Positions 34,393 to 43,132 of a DNA stretch of 64,000 bases are shown one piece after another. Position 1 is the first letter of the stretch. The number at the start of each line of letters is the position of its first letter. Origin of the DNA: Bradyrhizobium sp. AZCC 2176 (lineage in GTDB: Bacteria; Pseudomonadota; Alphaproteobacteria; Rhizobiales; Xanthobacteraceae); assembly GCF_036924645.1 (NCBI RefSeq), contig NZ_JAZHRX010000001.1, positions 3,100,001 through 3,164,000 of the forward strand, in the 5' to 3' direction. Below the pieces are notes generated by a model, which saw nothing but the letters and a program-made list of their open reading frames with translations, made no database searches and had not been told where the DNA came from. Position numbers and translations under genes: made by a program.

Positions 34393-35364
34393 TCAGACCT
34401 TGATCAGCCGCAGCTTCGTGCCCCAGGGATCGGCGGTCTCGATACCGTTCTCGATCGCCACAGCCGGCGCGCCCGCCTGCCGCAGGCGCAGCGTTTGGGC
34501 CTCGAGAATTTGCTGCGCCTCGATCTCCAGCGAAAACCAGGCGAGCCCGGTGGCTGTTTCGTCCCGCGGGCCAGCGCCTGCGCTCTGCCAGACATTGAGG
34601 CCGAGGTGATGATGATAGCGTCCCGAGGAGAGGAACGCGGCGCCGCTGCGCTTGCGGGTCGGATCGAAGCCAAGGGTAGCGCTATAGAAACGGTCCGCCT
34701 GTTCGAGACCGCCGACGCGCAGATGCATGTGGCCGATGCGAAGATCATCGGGCGCCTTGGCATAGTTGGTCGTGCGCGTATCCGTCAGCGCCAGCAGGCC
34801 GTCGATGTCGAGCTGGTCGGTGGCCATCGCGACCGAGCCGCCGTCCCATTTCCAGGTTTCGGGCGCGCGGTCGGCATAGACCTCGATGCCGTTGCCTTCG
34901 GGGTCGTCGAGATAGACGGATTCGCTGACGAGGTGGTCGGCGAAACCGGAGAGCGGGATCCTGTTTTTCGCCGCGTGCACCAGCCAGCGCGCGAGGTCCT
35001 TGCGCGTCGGCATCAGGAACGCGGTGTGATAGAGCCCCGCCGCGTTCCGCGCCTCGCGCGCGGCGCTTTCTCGCCGTTCGAGGTCGAGCAGCGGCACGCC
35101 GCCCGAGCCGAGGCGGACGCTGGTCGCCGTGCGCGCCATGACGGTAAGGCCGATCGCGTCGCGATAATAGTTGGCGACCAGATCGAGGTCGCGCACGCGC
35201 AGCGTCACCATGCCGATCCGCATCGGCGTCCGGTTGGCAAAGGTCGGCCCGCCGCCTGCCGCGCCTTCCGCCCCTTCGGCCTGCGCCGCGGCGACGGCCG
35301 CCGCGCCCAGCGAGGAGGCGCCGGCAAGATGCAGCAGCGTGCGGCGGGTCAGGTCTATGGTCAT
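34393..35364 (-). CDS. Exported VOC (glyoxalase/dioxygenase) family protein, CatE-like
   Basis: 323 residues from ATG 35364, with GGAGGAG four bases upstream. A twin-arginine-like signal (TRRTLLHLAGASSLGAAAV) begins the protein. Two VOC modules follow. Module one runs from RIGMVTLRVRDLDLVANYY to DDPEGNGIEVYAD; module two from IGHMHLRVGGLEQADRFY to DPWGTKLRLIKV. Metal ligands would be His/Glu residues in HTAFLM, HMHLRV and IEVYAD. Homologues are annotated as catechol 2,3-dioxygenase-like. The Tat-type leader is unusual for an extradiol dioxygenase and suggests a periplasmic role. The reaction is unknown. Confidence 0.83.
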   Translation of the reverse strand: MTIDLTRRTLLHLAGASSLGAAAVAAAQAEGAEGAAGGGPTFANRTPMRIGMVTLRVRDLDLVANYYRDAIGLTVMARTATSVRLGSGGVPLLDLERRESAAREARNAAGLYHTAFLMPTRKDLARWLVHAAKNRIPLSGFADHLVSESVYLDDPEGNGIEVYADRAPETWKWDGGSVAMATDQLDIDGLLALTDTRTTNYAKAPDDLRIGHMHLRVGGLEQADRFYSATLGFDPTRKRSGAAFLSSGRYHHHLGLNVWQSAGAGPRDETATGLAWFSLEIEAQQILEAQTLRLRQAGAPAVAIENGIETADPWGTKLRLIKV

Positions 35365-35438
35365 GAAACTCCTCCAGCGATCGGTACAGCGAAGCAAATC
35401 TTGCGCCGGATTCCAAGCCGCAGTATTGCCGCTCCCAT

Positions 35439-35478
35439 CGTCGTTCCCCGGTGCGCAATTGCGCACCGGGGAACGACG
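35439..35478. repeat. 40-base perfect palindrome
   Basis: Left arm CGTCGTTCCCCGGTGCGCAA at 35439-35458 is followed directly by its exact reverse complement, with no loop. It lies in the 250-base gap between the VOC gene and the decarboxylase genes, which diverge. The core TGCGCAATTGCGCA also occurs at 4352-4365. It could extrude as a cruciform. Confidence 0.9.
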
Positions 35479-35620
35479 GTTGGAGCGAGCGAAGCCGCAT
35501 CCCACCCCAGTCTTTCAATTTTGCGATACAAGCCATGTCCACATTCAAATTCCTTGTCTCCCTGCCGCGATCTATCCTGCAGGCAAATCAACCCTGATGT
35601 CGCAGAGGAAACTGAGCCCG

Positions 35621-36187
35621 ATGGCGGAAGCAGCAAAATCACGTAGCGAGGCGCAGGCGCCCCTTCCGACGTGGCCGGACGAGATCTACCGCGTACTCAA
35701 GGACGCCGGCATTCGCCAGGTCGCGATGGTGCCGGACGCCGGCCACAGCCGCCTGATCCGCGCCTTCGAGGCCGATCCCGAAACCCGCGTCGTGACACTG
35801 ACGACGGAAGAGGAAGGCGTGGCGATGCTGGCGGGCGCATGGCTCGGCGGCGAGCGCGGCGTTCTTCTGTTGCAGTCGAGCGGCGTCGGCAACTGCATCA
35901 ACATGCTGTCGCTGCCTGTCATCTGCCACATGCCGCTGTTGATGATCGTCACCATGCGCGGCGATTGGGGGGAGTTCAATCCGTGGCAGATCCCGATGGG
36001 GCAGGGCACGCGCCCCTCGCTCGAGGCCATGGGCGTGATCGTGAACAAGGTGGACGACCCTGATCTCGTCGCCTCCGCCGTGCAGGGTGCGGCGCACCTC
36101 GCCTTCAACACCTGGAAGCCGGTGGCGGTCTTGATCGGCCAGCGCGTGCTCGGCGCCAAGAATTTCAAGGAGCTTGCCCGCAAATGA
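35621..36187 (+). CDS. Thiamine-diphosphate-dependent decarboxylase, PYR-domain subunit (ComD/phosphonopyruvate decarboxylase-like)
   Basis: 188 residues from ATG 35621; ATG 35597 is an in-frame alternative. The Rossmann-like PYR domain contains QVAMVPDAGHSRLIRAFE, TTEEEGVAMLAGAWLGG (the conserved Glu that activates the cofactor) and LQSSGVGNCINMLSL, as in the alpha chain of sulfopyruvate decarboxylase. It forms the TPP site with the PP-domain subunit encoded next, which overlaps by four bases. Homologues decarboxylate sulfopyruvate or phosphonopyruvate; others are unassigned. Confidence 0.85.
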   Translation: MAEAAKSRSEAQAPLPTWPDEIYRVLKDAGIRQVAMVPDAGHSRLIRAFEADPETRVVTLTTEEEGVAMLAGAWLGGERGVLLLQSSGVGNCINMLSLPVICHMPLLMIVTMRGDWGEFNPWQIPMGQGTRPSLEAMGVIVNKVDDPDLVASAVQGAAHLAFNTWKPVAVLIGQRVLGAKNFKELARK

Positions 36188-36786
36188 CTTCCAACCCGAA
36201 CGCGCTTCTGCATCGCCGCGACGTCGTCAACGAACTGTTGCGCGATCGCGCCGGTCTCCTCGTCATCGCCGGCCTCGGCGCGCCGAACTGGGATGTCTCC
36301 GCCGCCGGCGATCATCCGAACAACTTTCCGCTTTGGGGCGCGATGGGCGGTGCCTCGATGATCGGGCTTGGGCTGGCGCTGGCGCAGCCCAAGCGCAAGG
36401 TAATGGTTGTCACCGGCGATGGCGAAATGCTGATGAATATCGGCTCGCTCGCATCAGTCGCGGTGGAGGCGCCGAAGAACCTGACGATTGCCGTGCTCGA
36501 CAATGAACGCTTCGGCGAGACCGGCATGCAGAAGACGCCGACCGCCTCCGGCGTCGACCTTGCCGCCATCGCGGCCGCCTGCGGCATCCGCACCTCGCGC
36601 ATCGTCCGCACGATGGCGGAAGTCACCGAACTCCGCGATCTCGCGCATGAGGGGCGAGGAACCGCCTTCGCGCAGATCAAGATCAACCCCGAGGCGCTGG
36701 TCTTCGTAATGCCGCCGGCAGATGGCGTCATCCTGACGACGCGCTTCCGGCAATCGGTGCTGGGCGACGCGGCGCTGTTTAATTGA
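36184..36786 (+). CDS. Thiamine-diphosphate-dependent decarboxylase, PP-domain subunit (ComE-like)
   Basis: 200 residues. The TPP/Mg motif appears as VTGDGEMLMNIGSLAS with NERFGETG downstream (GDG to N spacing as usual), and LWGAMGGASMIGLGLALA lines the active site. It overlaps the PYR subunit by four bases, so the two make a split decarboxylase. It is followed by a palindromic repeat and a convergent LysR gene. The neighbouring rhodanese gene suggests a sulfur-containing substrate, but this is inference. Confidence 0.87.
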   Translation: MTSNPNALLHRRDVVNELLRDRAGLLVIAGLGAPNWDVSAAGDHPNNFPLWGAMGGASMIGLGLALAQPKRKVMVVTGDGEMLMNIGSLASVAVEAPKNLTIAVLDNERFGETGMQKTPTASGVDLAAIAAACGIRTSRIVRTMAEVTELRDLAHEGRGTAFAQIKINPEALVFVMPPADGVILTTRFRQSVLGDAALFN

Positions 36787-36804
36787 GGAGTGGCAAAACT
36801 TGCT

Positions 36805-36925
36805 CGTCATGCCTTGTGCCGGGTATCCACGTCTTTGGTGGGACCTCGGACCTCGCGGAGGCAAGACGTGGATGGCCGGGACATCTGCGCGAAGACGCGC
36901 TTCGCGCTTTAGCCCGGCCATGACG
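36805..36925. repeat. Palindromic repeat between convergent genes
   Basis: The ends CGTCATG (36805) and CATGACG (to 36925) and the inner GTATCCACGTCTT and AAGACGTGGAT segments are inverted. It fills the gap between the ComE-like gene and the convergent LysR gene and may serve as a two-way transcription stop. The form is that of a rhizobial intergenic repeat. Confidence 0.65.
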
Positions 36926-36943
36926 AAAGAGAAAGCCCAGGCG

Positions 36944-37867
36944 CTACGCCGTCATGTTGATCTTCCACAGCCCTTCCCGGGAGAGCTGCTGAATCTCCGA
37001 CACGATCAGCGTCGCAATCGTCGTCGTTGCGATCGACGGCGGATGGGCGATCGGCGAAGCGAGAATCAGTTCGCGCGACACCGAGGGGCTGACGGCGGCC
37101 ATCTCCAGGCGTTTCGCCGCTACCTCGGCGCGGATCGCGGACGGCGGCAGCAGCGTGTAGCCGAGCCCTTCCTCCATCAGGCTGATCTGCGCGCGATAGG
37201 AATCCACCTCGATCATGGCGTCGAGCTTCAATTTCTCGCGCGCCAGCGCCTTCTCCAGCAGTGCCCGCAGGCCATGCGAGATGCTCGGCAGGATCAGCTT
37301 CTGTTTCACCAGCCATTTGAGATCGACCTGCTTCCGCTTGCTCAGGCCCGATCCTGGCGGCCCGACGGCCACGATATCCTCACGGCCGATGGACTGGACT
37401 TGAAGATGCAGGTCGACCGCGGGACCGTAGATGATCGCGAGATCCATTTCGCCGCGGTGCAGCCACTCGACCAGATGCCCGCCATAGCTTTCCACGATGC
37501 GCAGCGAGACGTCGGGAAATTCGCCGATGACGCGGCGGGCGAACCGTCCGGACAGCACCGCGCTCACCGTCGGCACCAGCCCGAGGATGACACGGCCCGA
37601 CGGATTGCCGTTTGCCGATTTGAGGTCATCGCTGACCTGTTCGATCTGGCGGATCAGCCCGGTGGTGCGGTCGAGCAGCATCCGGCCGGCGCTGGTCAAG
37701 AGCATGCCGCGGCCGTTGCGGATGAACAGCTCGACGCGAAGCTCGTGCTCAAGCAGCTTGATGTGCCTGCTGAGCGCGGGCTGGGCGGCGCGCAGCCGGT
37801 CCGCCGCCTTGCTCAGGCTGCCGAGTTCCGCTACGGCCCGGAAAGTCCGCAATTGTTTGAGATCCAT
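36944..37867 (-). CDS. LysR-family transcriptional regulator
   Basis: 307 residues. The winged helix is at residues 1-60 (MDLKQLRTFRAVAELGSLSK, AADRLRAAQPALSRHIKLLE). The effector domain follows (GRVILGLVPTVSAVLSGRFA, LVEWLHRGEMDLAIIYGP). It is divergent from the rhodanese gene with only 35 bases between start codons, so it probably regulates that gene and itself. It could also affect the decarboxylase pair, which is convergent with it. Confidence 0.92.
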   Translation of the reverse strand: MDLKQLRTFRAVAELGSLSKAADRLRAAQPALSRHIKLLEHELRVELFIRNGRGMLLTSAGRMLLDRTTGLIRQIEQVSDDLKSANGNPSGRVILGLVPTVSAVLSGRFARRVIGEFPDVSLRIVESYGGHLVEWLHRGEMDLAIIYGPAVDLHLQVQSIGREDIVAVGPPGSGLSKRKQVDLKWLVKQKLILPSISHGLRALLEKALAREKLKLDAMIEVDSYRAQISLMEEGLGYTLLPPSAIRAEVAAKRLEMAAVSPSVSRELILASPIAHPPSIATTTIATLIVSEIQQLSREGLWKINMTA

Positions 37868-37902
37868 CGGGTGCCCAAGGTGCCCATTCCGGAAGCCATC
37901 AT

Positions 37903-39159
37903 ATGCCGTTTTCAGATTCCCCGTCCATGACGGGTGCCTCCGTCACTCCCCAGCAAGTCCGAACCGCGCTGCTGCTGCGCCAGGAAATCGCGCTGCTCGA
38001 TGTCAGGCACGAGGCGGTGTTCGCCACCGGCCATCCCCTGTTCGCCGCCAACATGGCCGCGGGCCGGATCGCGCTGGAAGCGGAAGCGCGGATGCCGCGC
38101 AAGGACGTGCCGATCGTTCTCTATGACGGCGGCGAAGGTCTGGTAGCGCAAGCCGCGGACTGCCTGAAAACCCTGGGCTACACCAATGTCCGTCAGCTCG
38201 ATGGCGGGCTGCAGCGCTGGAAACAGGCGGGTTACGAGCTGTTCCAGGACGTCAATTCCTATGCCAAGGCATTTGGCGAACTGGTGGAGCATCGCCGCCA
38301 CACGCCATCGCTTGCCGCCGAGGAAGTCAGCGCCCTGATCGCGAGCGGAGCCAACATTCAAATCCTCGATGTCCGCCGCTTCGACGAATACGCGACCATG
38401 AACATCCCGGGCTCGATCAGCGTGCCCGGCGCGGAACTGGTGCTGCGCGCCGGCCGCGCGGCGCCGGATCCGGAAACAACCATCATCGTCAATTGCGCCG
38501 GCCGCACCCGCTCGATCATCGGCACCCAGTCGCTGATCAATGCCGGCGTCACCAACAAGGTGCGGGCGCTGCGCAACGGGACGATCGGCTGGACTTTGGC
38601 CAAGCAGAATCTCGAGCATGGCGCCAACCGGCGCGGCGAGATCGGCGCCATCGATGGCGGTGAGGCGAATGCGCGCGACGTCGCCTATCGCGCCGGCGTC
38701 CGTCACATTGGCCTTGCGGAAGTGGCGGCACTGCAGTCGCAGGCTGATCGCACGCTGTACCGCTTCGACGTTCGCTCGGAGGAGGAATACACGGCCGGCC
38801 ATCTCGCGGGCTTTCGCCATTACGCGGGCGGGCAACTGGTGCAGGAGGTCGACATGGCCGCGCCCGTGCGCGGCGCGCGCATCGTGCTGACGGACAACAG
38901 AAGCGTCCGCGCCGACATGACCGCGTCCTGGCTCGCGCAGATGGGCTGGGAGACTTACGTGCTGGAAGGCGGCTATGACGGCCCGCTGCAAGTCGGGCCG
39001 CCGCGCGTCATTCCAAAGCCCGATCCATCACACCGCTACCGCCGCCCCTATGAGGGCACCGATATCAGGGAAAGCGCGATGCAGGCCTATCTCGACTGGG
39101 AATACGGCCTCGTCGAGCAGCTCCGTCGCGACGCCACCCATGGATTTTTCGTGATTTGA
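37903..39159 (+). CDS. Triple-rhodanese-domain protein
   Basis: 418 residues from ATG 37903 with GGAAG at good spacing. Three rhodanese-like domains follow one another. Domain 1 (residues 8-115) has VLYDGGEG in place of the Cys loop. Domain 2 (about 135-225) has IQILDVRRFDEYATMNIPG and an active loop VNCAGRTRS with Cys. Domain 3 (about 265-360) has YRFDVRSEEEYTAGHLAG and LTDNRSVRA, again without Cys. So only domain 2 should carry persulfide. A C-terminal extension (RRPYEGTDIRESAMQAYLDW) is unlike standard rhodaneses. It is divergent from a LysR gene. Confidence 0.88.
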   Translation: MPFSDSPSMTGASVTPQQVRTALLLRQEIALLDVRHEAVFATGHPLFAANMAAGRIALEAEARMPRKDVPIVLYDGGEGLVAQAADCLKTLGYTNVRQLDGGLQRWKQAGYELFQDVNSYAKAFGELVEHRRHTPSLAAEEVSALIASGANIQILDVRRFDEYATMNIPGSISVPGAELVLRAGRAAPDPETTIIVNCAGRTRSIIGTQSLINAGVTNKVRALRNGTIGWTLAKQNLEHGANRRGEIGAIDGGEANARDVAYRAGVRHIGLAEVAALQSQADRTLYRFDVRSEEEYTAGHLAGFRHYAGGQLVQEVDMAAPVRGARIVLTDNRSVRADMTASWLAQMGWETYVLEGGYDGPLQVGPPRVIPKPDPSHRYRRPYEGTDIRESAMQAYLDWEYGLVEQLRRDATHGFFVI

Positions 39160-39275
39160 TGGTGGGAGCGAAAACATCTCGTTGACCCAGCTAAAGCTGG
39201 AGCTGATGGAGCCTGATGAACTTGTGCTTTGCTTGCGGCGTCGCCATATGCCGTTCCATCGACTAGGAGGCGACA

Positions 39276-39623
39276 ATGGCACTTAAAGGTCTTGCGGTGG
39301 TCACCGCAGAGCATTCCGAAGAAGGCGTCCTTTTGGAGTTTTGGCAAGACAGCGAGCGGAAGATCGCCATAATACAACGCGTCGCGCTAGATGACACGTT
39401 CGATAAGCTGCTGCCGTTCGGCTCGCCCCAGCGTCGACTTACCGTGCTGCAGTGGAACCACGTGGTGCAGGAGAACCTCACAGCGTTTGAACGCATAATC
39501 GAAGCGAAGTATCTGCGCGAACCAAGCGGCCGCATTGAGGTGGATCTTGCGGAAATCCAGCGCAGCGGAGAGAGGTTTACTGGCGAAGCGCTGCGCGTTG
39601 CGGGCGTCGGGCAGAACCGCTGA
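39276..39623 (+). CDS. Hypothetical protein upstream of the HEPN gene
   Basis: 115 residues with AGGAGG six bases before the ATG. The sequence (GLAVVTAEHSEEGVLLEFWQ, RLTVLQWNHVVQENLTAFER) appears mixed alpha/beta with no known motif. The gene ends 15 bases before the HEPN/AbiU2 gene on the same strand, so the two may be co-expressed. Its codon use is less GC-biased than neighbouring genes. A partner or antitoxin role is possible but not shown. Confidence 0.6.
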   Translation: MALKGLAVVTAEHSEEGVLLEFWQDSERKIAIIQRVALDDTFDKLLPFGSPQRRLTVLQWNHVVQENLTAFERIIEAKYLREPSGRIEVDLAEIQRSGERFTGEALRVAGVGQNR

Positions 39624-39638
39624 CAGCAATCGGTCTAG

Positions 39639-40247
39639 ATGATGACGGGCGCGCAAGCCGCAGGAACGCGATCACCTCTTCCCATTAAAAACCGTGTTGA
39701 CCGGGCAGTTCAGCTTGTCCTACGAGCCAGAATCTTTTTTGATATCTGGTTTTACTTTGAAGCCAAACAAACGCGTTCGGCCATACTCGAAACCATGTGC
39801 GAGTATAGCGAATTCTTTCGTTTCATGCCGCACGCCAATCAGGTTGCTTTTGTTGTCACAATTGCTGCGCTCTTTGATAAGCGTGCCGATACGATTAGCC
39901 TTCCCCATTTAGCTCGAGAGATGACGCGAAACGGTCAACTGTCAGGGGTCGACTTGATCGAAGTTAATCGCCTCCTCATGAACGCGAAGTCTTTAGAATC
40001 GAAAGTCACCATCCTGCGACACAAGGCTTTTGCGCACAGAAGCGCCCATACATCTTTTGATGACGTATTCAGAGAAGCGAGCGTTACAGCGGATCAAATG
40101 CGTGAGTTGACTGTGATAGCGTTAAGGGTTGCGAACAAATTGGCAGAGGCGTGCGGGGTGAGTGTTGGGTTCTTCAACGAATTGCCACGGGAAGACGCTG
40201 CGCGAATGATGTTAGCATTGCAGGAATCGCAACGTGACAAGCCCTGA
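39639..40247 (+). CDS. HEPN/AbiU2-like domain protein
   Basis: 202 residues, predominantly helical. The part from FFDIWFYFEAKQTRSAILET through EYSEFFRFMPHANQVAF to RADTISLPHLAREM resembles AbiU2-type HEPN proteins. The HEPN motif R-x5-H is present as R127-HKAFA-H133 in TILRHKAFAHRS. HEPN domains often act as RNases in toxin-antitoxin or phage-defence contexts. The gene is AT-richer than its neighbours, compatible with transfer. Nuclease activity is an inference from the motif. Confidence 0.75.
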   Translation: MMTGAQAAGTRSPLPIKNRVDRAVQLVLRARIFFDIWFYFEAKQTRSAILETMCEYSEFFRFMPHANQVAFVVTIAALFDKRADTISLPHLAREMTRNGQLSGVDLIEVNRLLMNAKSLESKVTILRHKAFAHRSAHTSFDDVFREASVTADQMRELTVIALRVANKLAEACGVSVGFFNELPREDAARMMLALQESQRDKP

Positions 40248-40263
40248 GTGAACGAACCGGACT

Positions 40264-41016
40264 TCAATCATCGCCGCCCAGCATGCTCTCGAGCGTCTCC
40301 GCAGCGTAGTTCTCTCCGATCGACATCGCGCAGATCCGCGAGAGCTGCACGTAGGAAAGCCCCGTCTCCTCGGCCCATGCATTGAACTGCGCCTGCACCT
40401 TGGCGAGGTCGCGCTTGGAGGTGACGGTCTCGGCAATGTCGAGCCCGGCCTCACGCAGGCACAGCACCACGTCGCTTGACGTGACAAACCCGTCCCAGCC
40501 GAGGAAGCGCAGCATCATCTGCCCGGTGTTGCCGCCGAGCCGGCTGCCGCGCTTGGCCAGCAATTCCAGCAGCCCGGCCTCGTCGGACGAGGGCCAGTTC
40601 GCGAGGAACTTGCCGAAACTGCCGTGCTCCTTGGCCACGTCCCGGACGAAGCTTGCATTGGCCCGCACCGACATGATCTTGGCGCCGTTGCGGACGATGC
40701 GTGTGTCCTTCAGCAAATCGTCCCAGAATTCATCCGGCTTCAGCGACAGCGGCCCCGGCTTGAAGCCGAGAAACGCCTTCTCGAAATCAGCCCATTTGCT
40801 CTCGATCACGCTCCAGGCAAAGCCCGCGCAAAACACCCGCTTGGTCATTTCCGCCAGAATCCGGTCGTCGCCGAGCTTGGCGAGCGCCTTCGGGTCGGTC
40901 CTGGCCGGCAGCAGCTTGGCGAGCGCCTTGGGACCGCCCTTGCGCTTTTCGGCGCGGGCGCGAATGGTCTTGAACGCGGTCACGGCGTACAGCTCCCTGA
41001 AATGCCCTGAAACCAT
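40264..41016 (-). CDS. DNA-3-methyladenine glycosylase I-like protein
   Basis: 250 residues from ATG 41016 (MVSGHFRELYAVTAF). It has the helical fold segments of the Tag superfamily: MTKRVFCAGFAWSVIESKW, AFLGFKPGPLSLKPDEFWDD, RIVRNGAKIMSVRANA and LLAKRGSRLGGNTGQMMLRF. The zinc-site residues of classical Tag are not obvious, so base excision of 3-methyladenine is probable but not certain. It is convergent with the HEPN gene and divergent from the helicase. Confidence 0.75.
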   Translation of the reverse strand: MVSGHFRELYAVTAFKTIRARAEKRKGGPKALAKLLPARTDPKALAKLGDDRILAEMTKRVFCAGFAWSVIESKWADFEKAFLGFKPGPLSLKPDEFWDDLLKDTRIVRNGAKIMSVRANASFVRDVAKEHGSFGKFLANWPSSDEAGLLELLAKRGSRLGGNTGQMMLRFLGWDGFVTSSDVVLCLREAGLDIAETVTSKRDLAKVQAQFNAWAEETGLSYVQLSRICAMSIGENYAAETLESMLGGDD

Positions 41017-41210
41017 AATGTAGAAGTGATCGGCTGATCTGCAAAGAATGGATGGCGCAGCGGCTGGTTTTCGCCTAAAGCATCCCCACCTCATTGAAAC
41101 CCGTCAGGCCGTGCCGCTGCGCGTCGATAATTGCGCAAGCTTCGAGCCATTTCGGTTCGGGGCGATATTCAACATTTCAGGCTATAGAGCCAACCAGGAT
41201 CTGACATCTC

Positions 41211-43082
41211 GTGACATTCTTGACCGCAAGCCCGCCGCTCGCCCGAGCTTTGGCGGAACGCAACTTCGATCGGCTGACACAAGTCCAGACGGCGGTGCTG
41301 GCGGACGCGGCCGCGGGCCGTGACCTCCTGGTTTCGGCGCAGACCGGTTCGGGCAAGACCGTCGCCTATGGCCTGGCGGTTGCGAAAAACCTGCTGGATG
41401 GCGGCGAGCGGTTCGAACGGGCTGCCGCTCCCTTGGCCTTGATCGTCGCGCCGACCCGCGAGCTTGCCCTTCAGGTCCACCGCGAACTTGCCTGGCTCTA
41501 TCAGCATGCGGACGCGCGCGTGGTTTCCTGCGTCGGCGGCATGGACCCGCGCCGCGAGCAGCGCGAGCTGGCCCAAGGCGCGCATATCGTGGTCGGCACG
41601 CCGGGGCGGCTCTGCGATCATTTGCGACGCGGCCGTCTCGACGTCTCGGAATTGAAGGCGATCGTGCTCGACGAGGCCGACGAGATGCTCGATCTCGGTT
41701 TTCGCGAGGACATGGAATTCATCCTGCAGGCCACGCCGGAGGACCGCCGCACGCTCCTGTTCTCGGCGACCCTGCCGCCCGGTATTGTCGGGCTGGCGAG
41801 GGAATATCAGCAAGACGCCTTCCGCGTCGAAGTCGCGGGTGACGAGGGCGGACACGCCGACATCGAATACCGCGCGATCCGGATCGCGAGCGGCGATGTC
41901 GAGCACGCCGTAGTCAATATCTTGCGCTTCTTCGAATCGCCGGGCACGCTGGTGTTCTGCAACACGCGCGACGCGGTCCGGCATCTGCAGGCAACGCTCC
42001 TGGAGCGCGGCTTTTCCGTGGTGGCGCTGTCGGGCGAATTGACCCAGAACGAGCGGACGCTGGCGCTGCAGGCGCTGCGCGACGGCCGCGCCCGGGTCTG
42101 CGTTGCGACCGACGTTGCCGCGCGCGGCATCGACCTGCCGAACCTCGATCTCGTCATCCATGCAGATCTGCCCAACGATCCGGAAGTCATGCAGCACCGC
42201 TCGGGACGCACCGGACGCGCGGGCCGCAAGGGCGTCAGTATCTTGCTGGTGCCGCCACCACGGCGGCGGCGCGCGGATATGTTGCTCAAACTCGCCGGCA
42301 TCGATGCGGCCTGGGGTTTGGCGCCGCAGCCGGATGAAATCCGCAAGCTCGACCAGGAACGCATGCTGCGGGACGATGTGTTCGCGGCGGAGACGACACC
42401 GGAAGACATGGCGCTCGCACAGGCGCTGCTCGCCGAGCGATCGGCGGAGGAGATCGCCGCCGCGCTGGCGCGGCTCTATCGCGCGCGGTTACCGTCGCCT
42501 GAGGACATCGTCGATCCCGGCGAGGAACGCGTCAAGTCGCGTGCCGAACGTGCGCGGGAGCGGACCGATCGCGAGACCGGACGGGGACCGAAGCCTGCAA
42601 AATCCCCGGCGCGCCACCGCATGGCGGAAGACAGCGTGTGGTTTTCCGCCGCGATCGGTCGCAAGAAGAATGCGGAAGCGCGCTGGCTGCTGCCGATGCT
42701 GTGCCGCCGCGGCAGCATCAAGAAGGAAGACATCGGCGCCATCCGCATTCTCGATTCGACCACCGAGTTCGAGATTTCCGGCCGTGTCGCGAGCCGCTTT
42801 GCCGCAAGAATCCGCCGCCCCGACAAGGAAGACAGCATTCGCATCGAGGCGCTCGCAGGTGCCGCGCCGCGCGAGGAGGTGCGCGAAAAAGAATGGACAC
42901 CGAAGCCGCACGGCAACAACGCAAGAACCTCTGACAAGCCGCAGTTTGACAAGAAAGTGCGTTACGATACGAAGAAGCCGCATCGGGACAAGCCGGCTCA
43001 CACCGGAAAGCCGCGGCACGAAAGCGGGGCGCCTGCGAAGGCTGCCTTCGGCAAGAAGAAAAAGAAGAAGTTTCGCGATTGA
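41211..43082 (+). CDS. DEAD-box RNA helicase with C-terminal DbpA-type RNA-binding domain
   Basis: 623 residues from a GTG at 41211. All DEAD-box motifs are visible: a Q motif region FDRLTQVQTAVL, I AQTGSGKT, Ia APTRELALQ, II LDEADEM, III SATLPPG, V ATDVAARGIDLP and VI HRSGRTGRAGRKG. After residue 470, a DbpA-like RNA-binding fold follows (WFSAAIGRKKNAEARW, IKKEDIGAIRILDSTTEFEI), then a Lys/Pro/His-rich tail ending GKKKKKKFRD. Such helicases remodel rRNA or mRNA during ribosome assembly or cold shock. Confidence 0.94.
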   Translation: MTFLTASPPLARALAERNFDRLTQVQTAVLADAAAGRDLLVSAQTGSGKTVAYGLAVAKNLLDGGERFERAAAPLALIVAPTRELALQVHRELAWLYQHADARVVSCVGGMDPRREQRELAQGAHIVVGTPGRLCDHLRRGRLDVSELKAIVLDEADEMLDLGFREDMEFILQATPEDRRTLLFSATLPPGIVGLAREYQQDAFRVEVAGDEGGHADIEYRAIRIASGDVEHAVVNILRFFESPGTLVFCNTRDAVRHLQATLLERGFSVVALSGELTQNERTLALQALRDGRARVCVATDVAARGIDLPNLDLVIHADLPNDPEVMQHRSGRTGRAGRKGVSILLVPPPRRRRADMLLKLAGIDAAWGLAPQPDEIRKLDQERMLRDDVFAAETTPEDMALAQALLAERSAEEIAAALARLYRARLPSPEDIVDPGEERVKSRAERARERTDRETGRGPKPAKSPARHRMAEDSVWFSAAIGRKKNAEARWLLPMLCRRGSIKKEDIGAIRILDSTTEFEISGRVASRFAARIRRPDKEDSIRIEALAGAAPREEVREKEWTPKPHGNNARTSDKPQFDKKVRYDTKKPHRDKPAHTGKPRHESGAPAKAAFGKKKKKKFRD

Positions 43083-43132
43083 CCGGGCGGTGGCCTGAAG
43101 GCGCCGCCTGACATGCGAGGCGAGGAGCCGTC

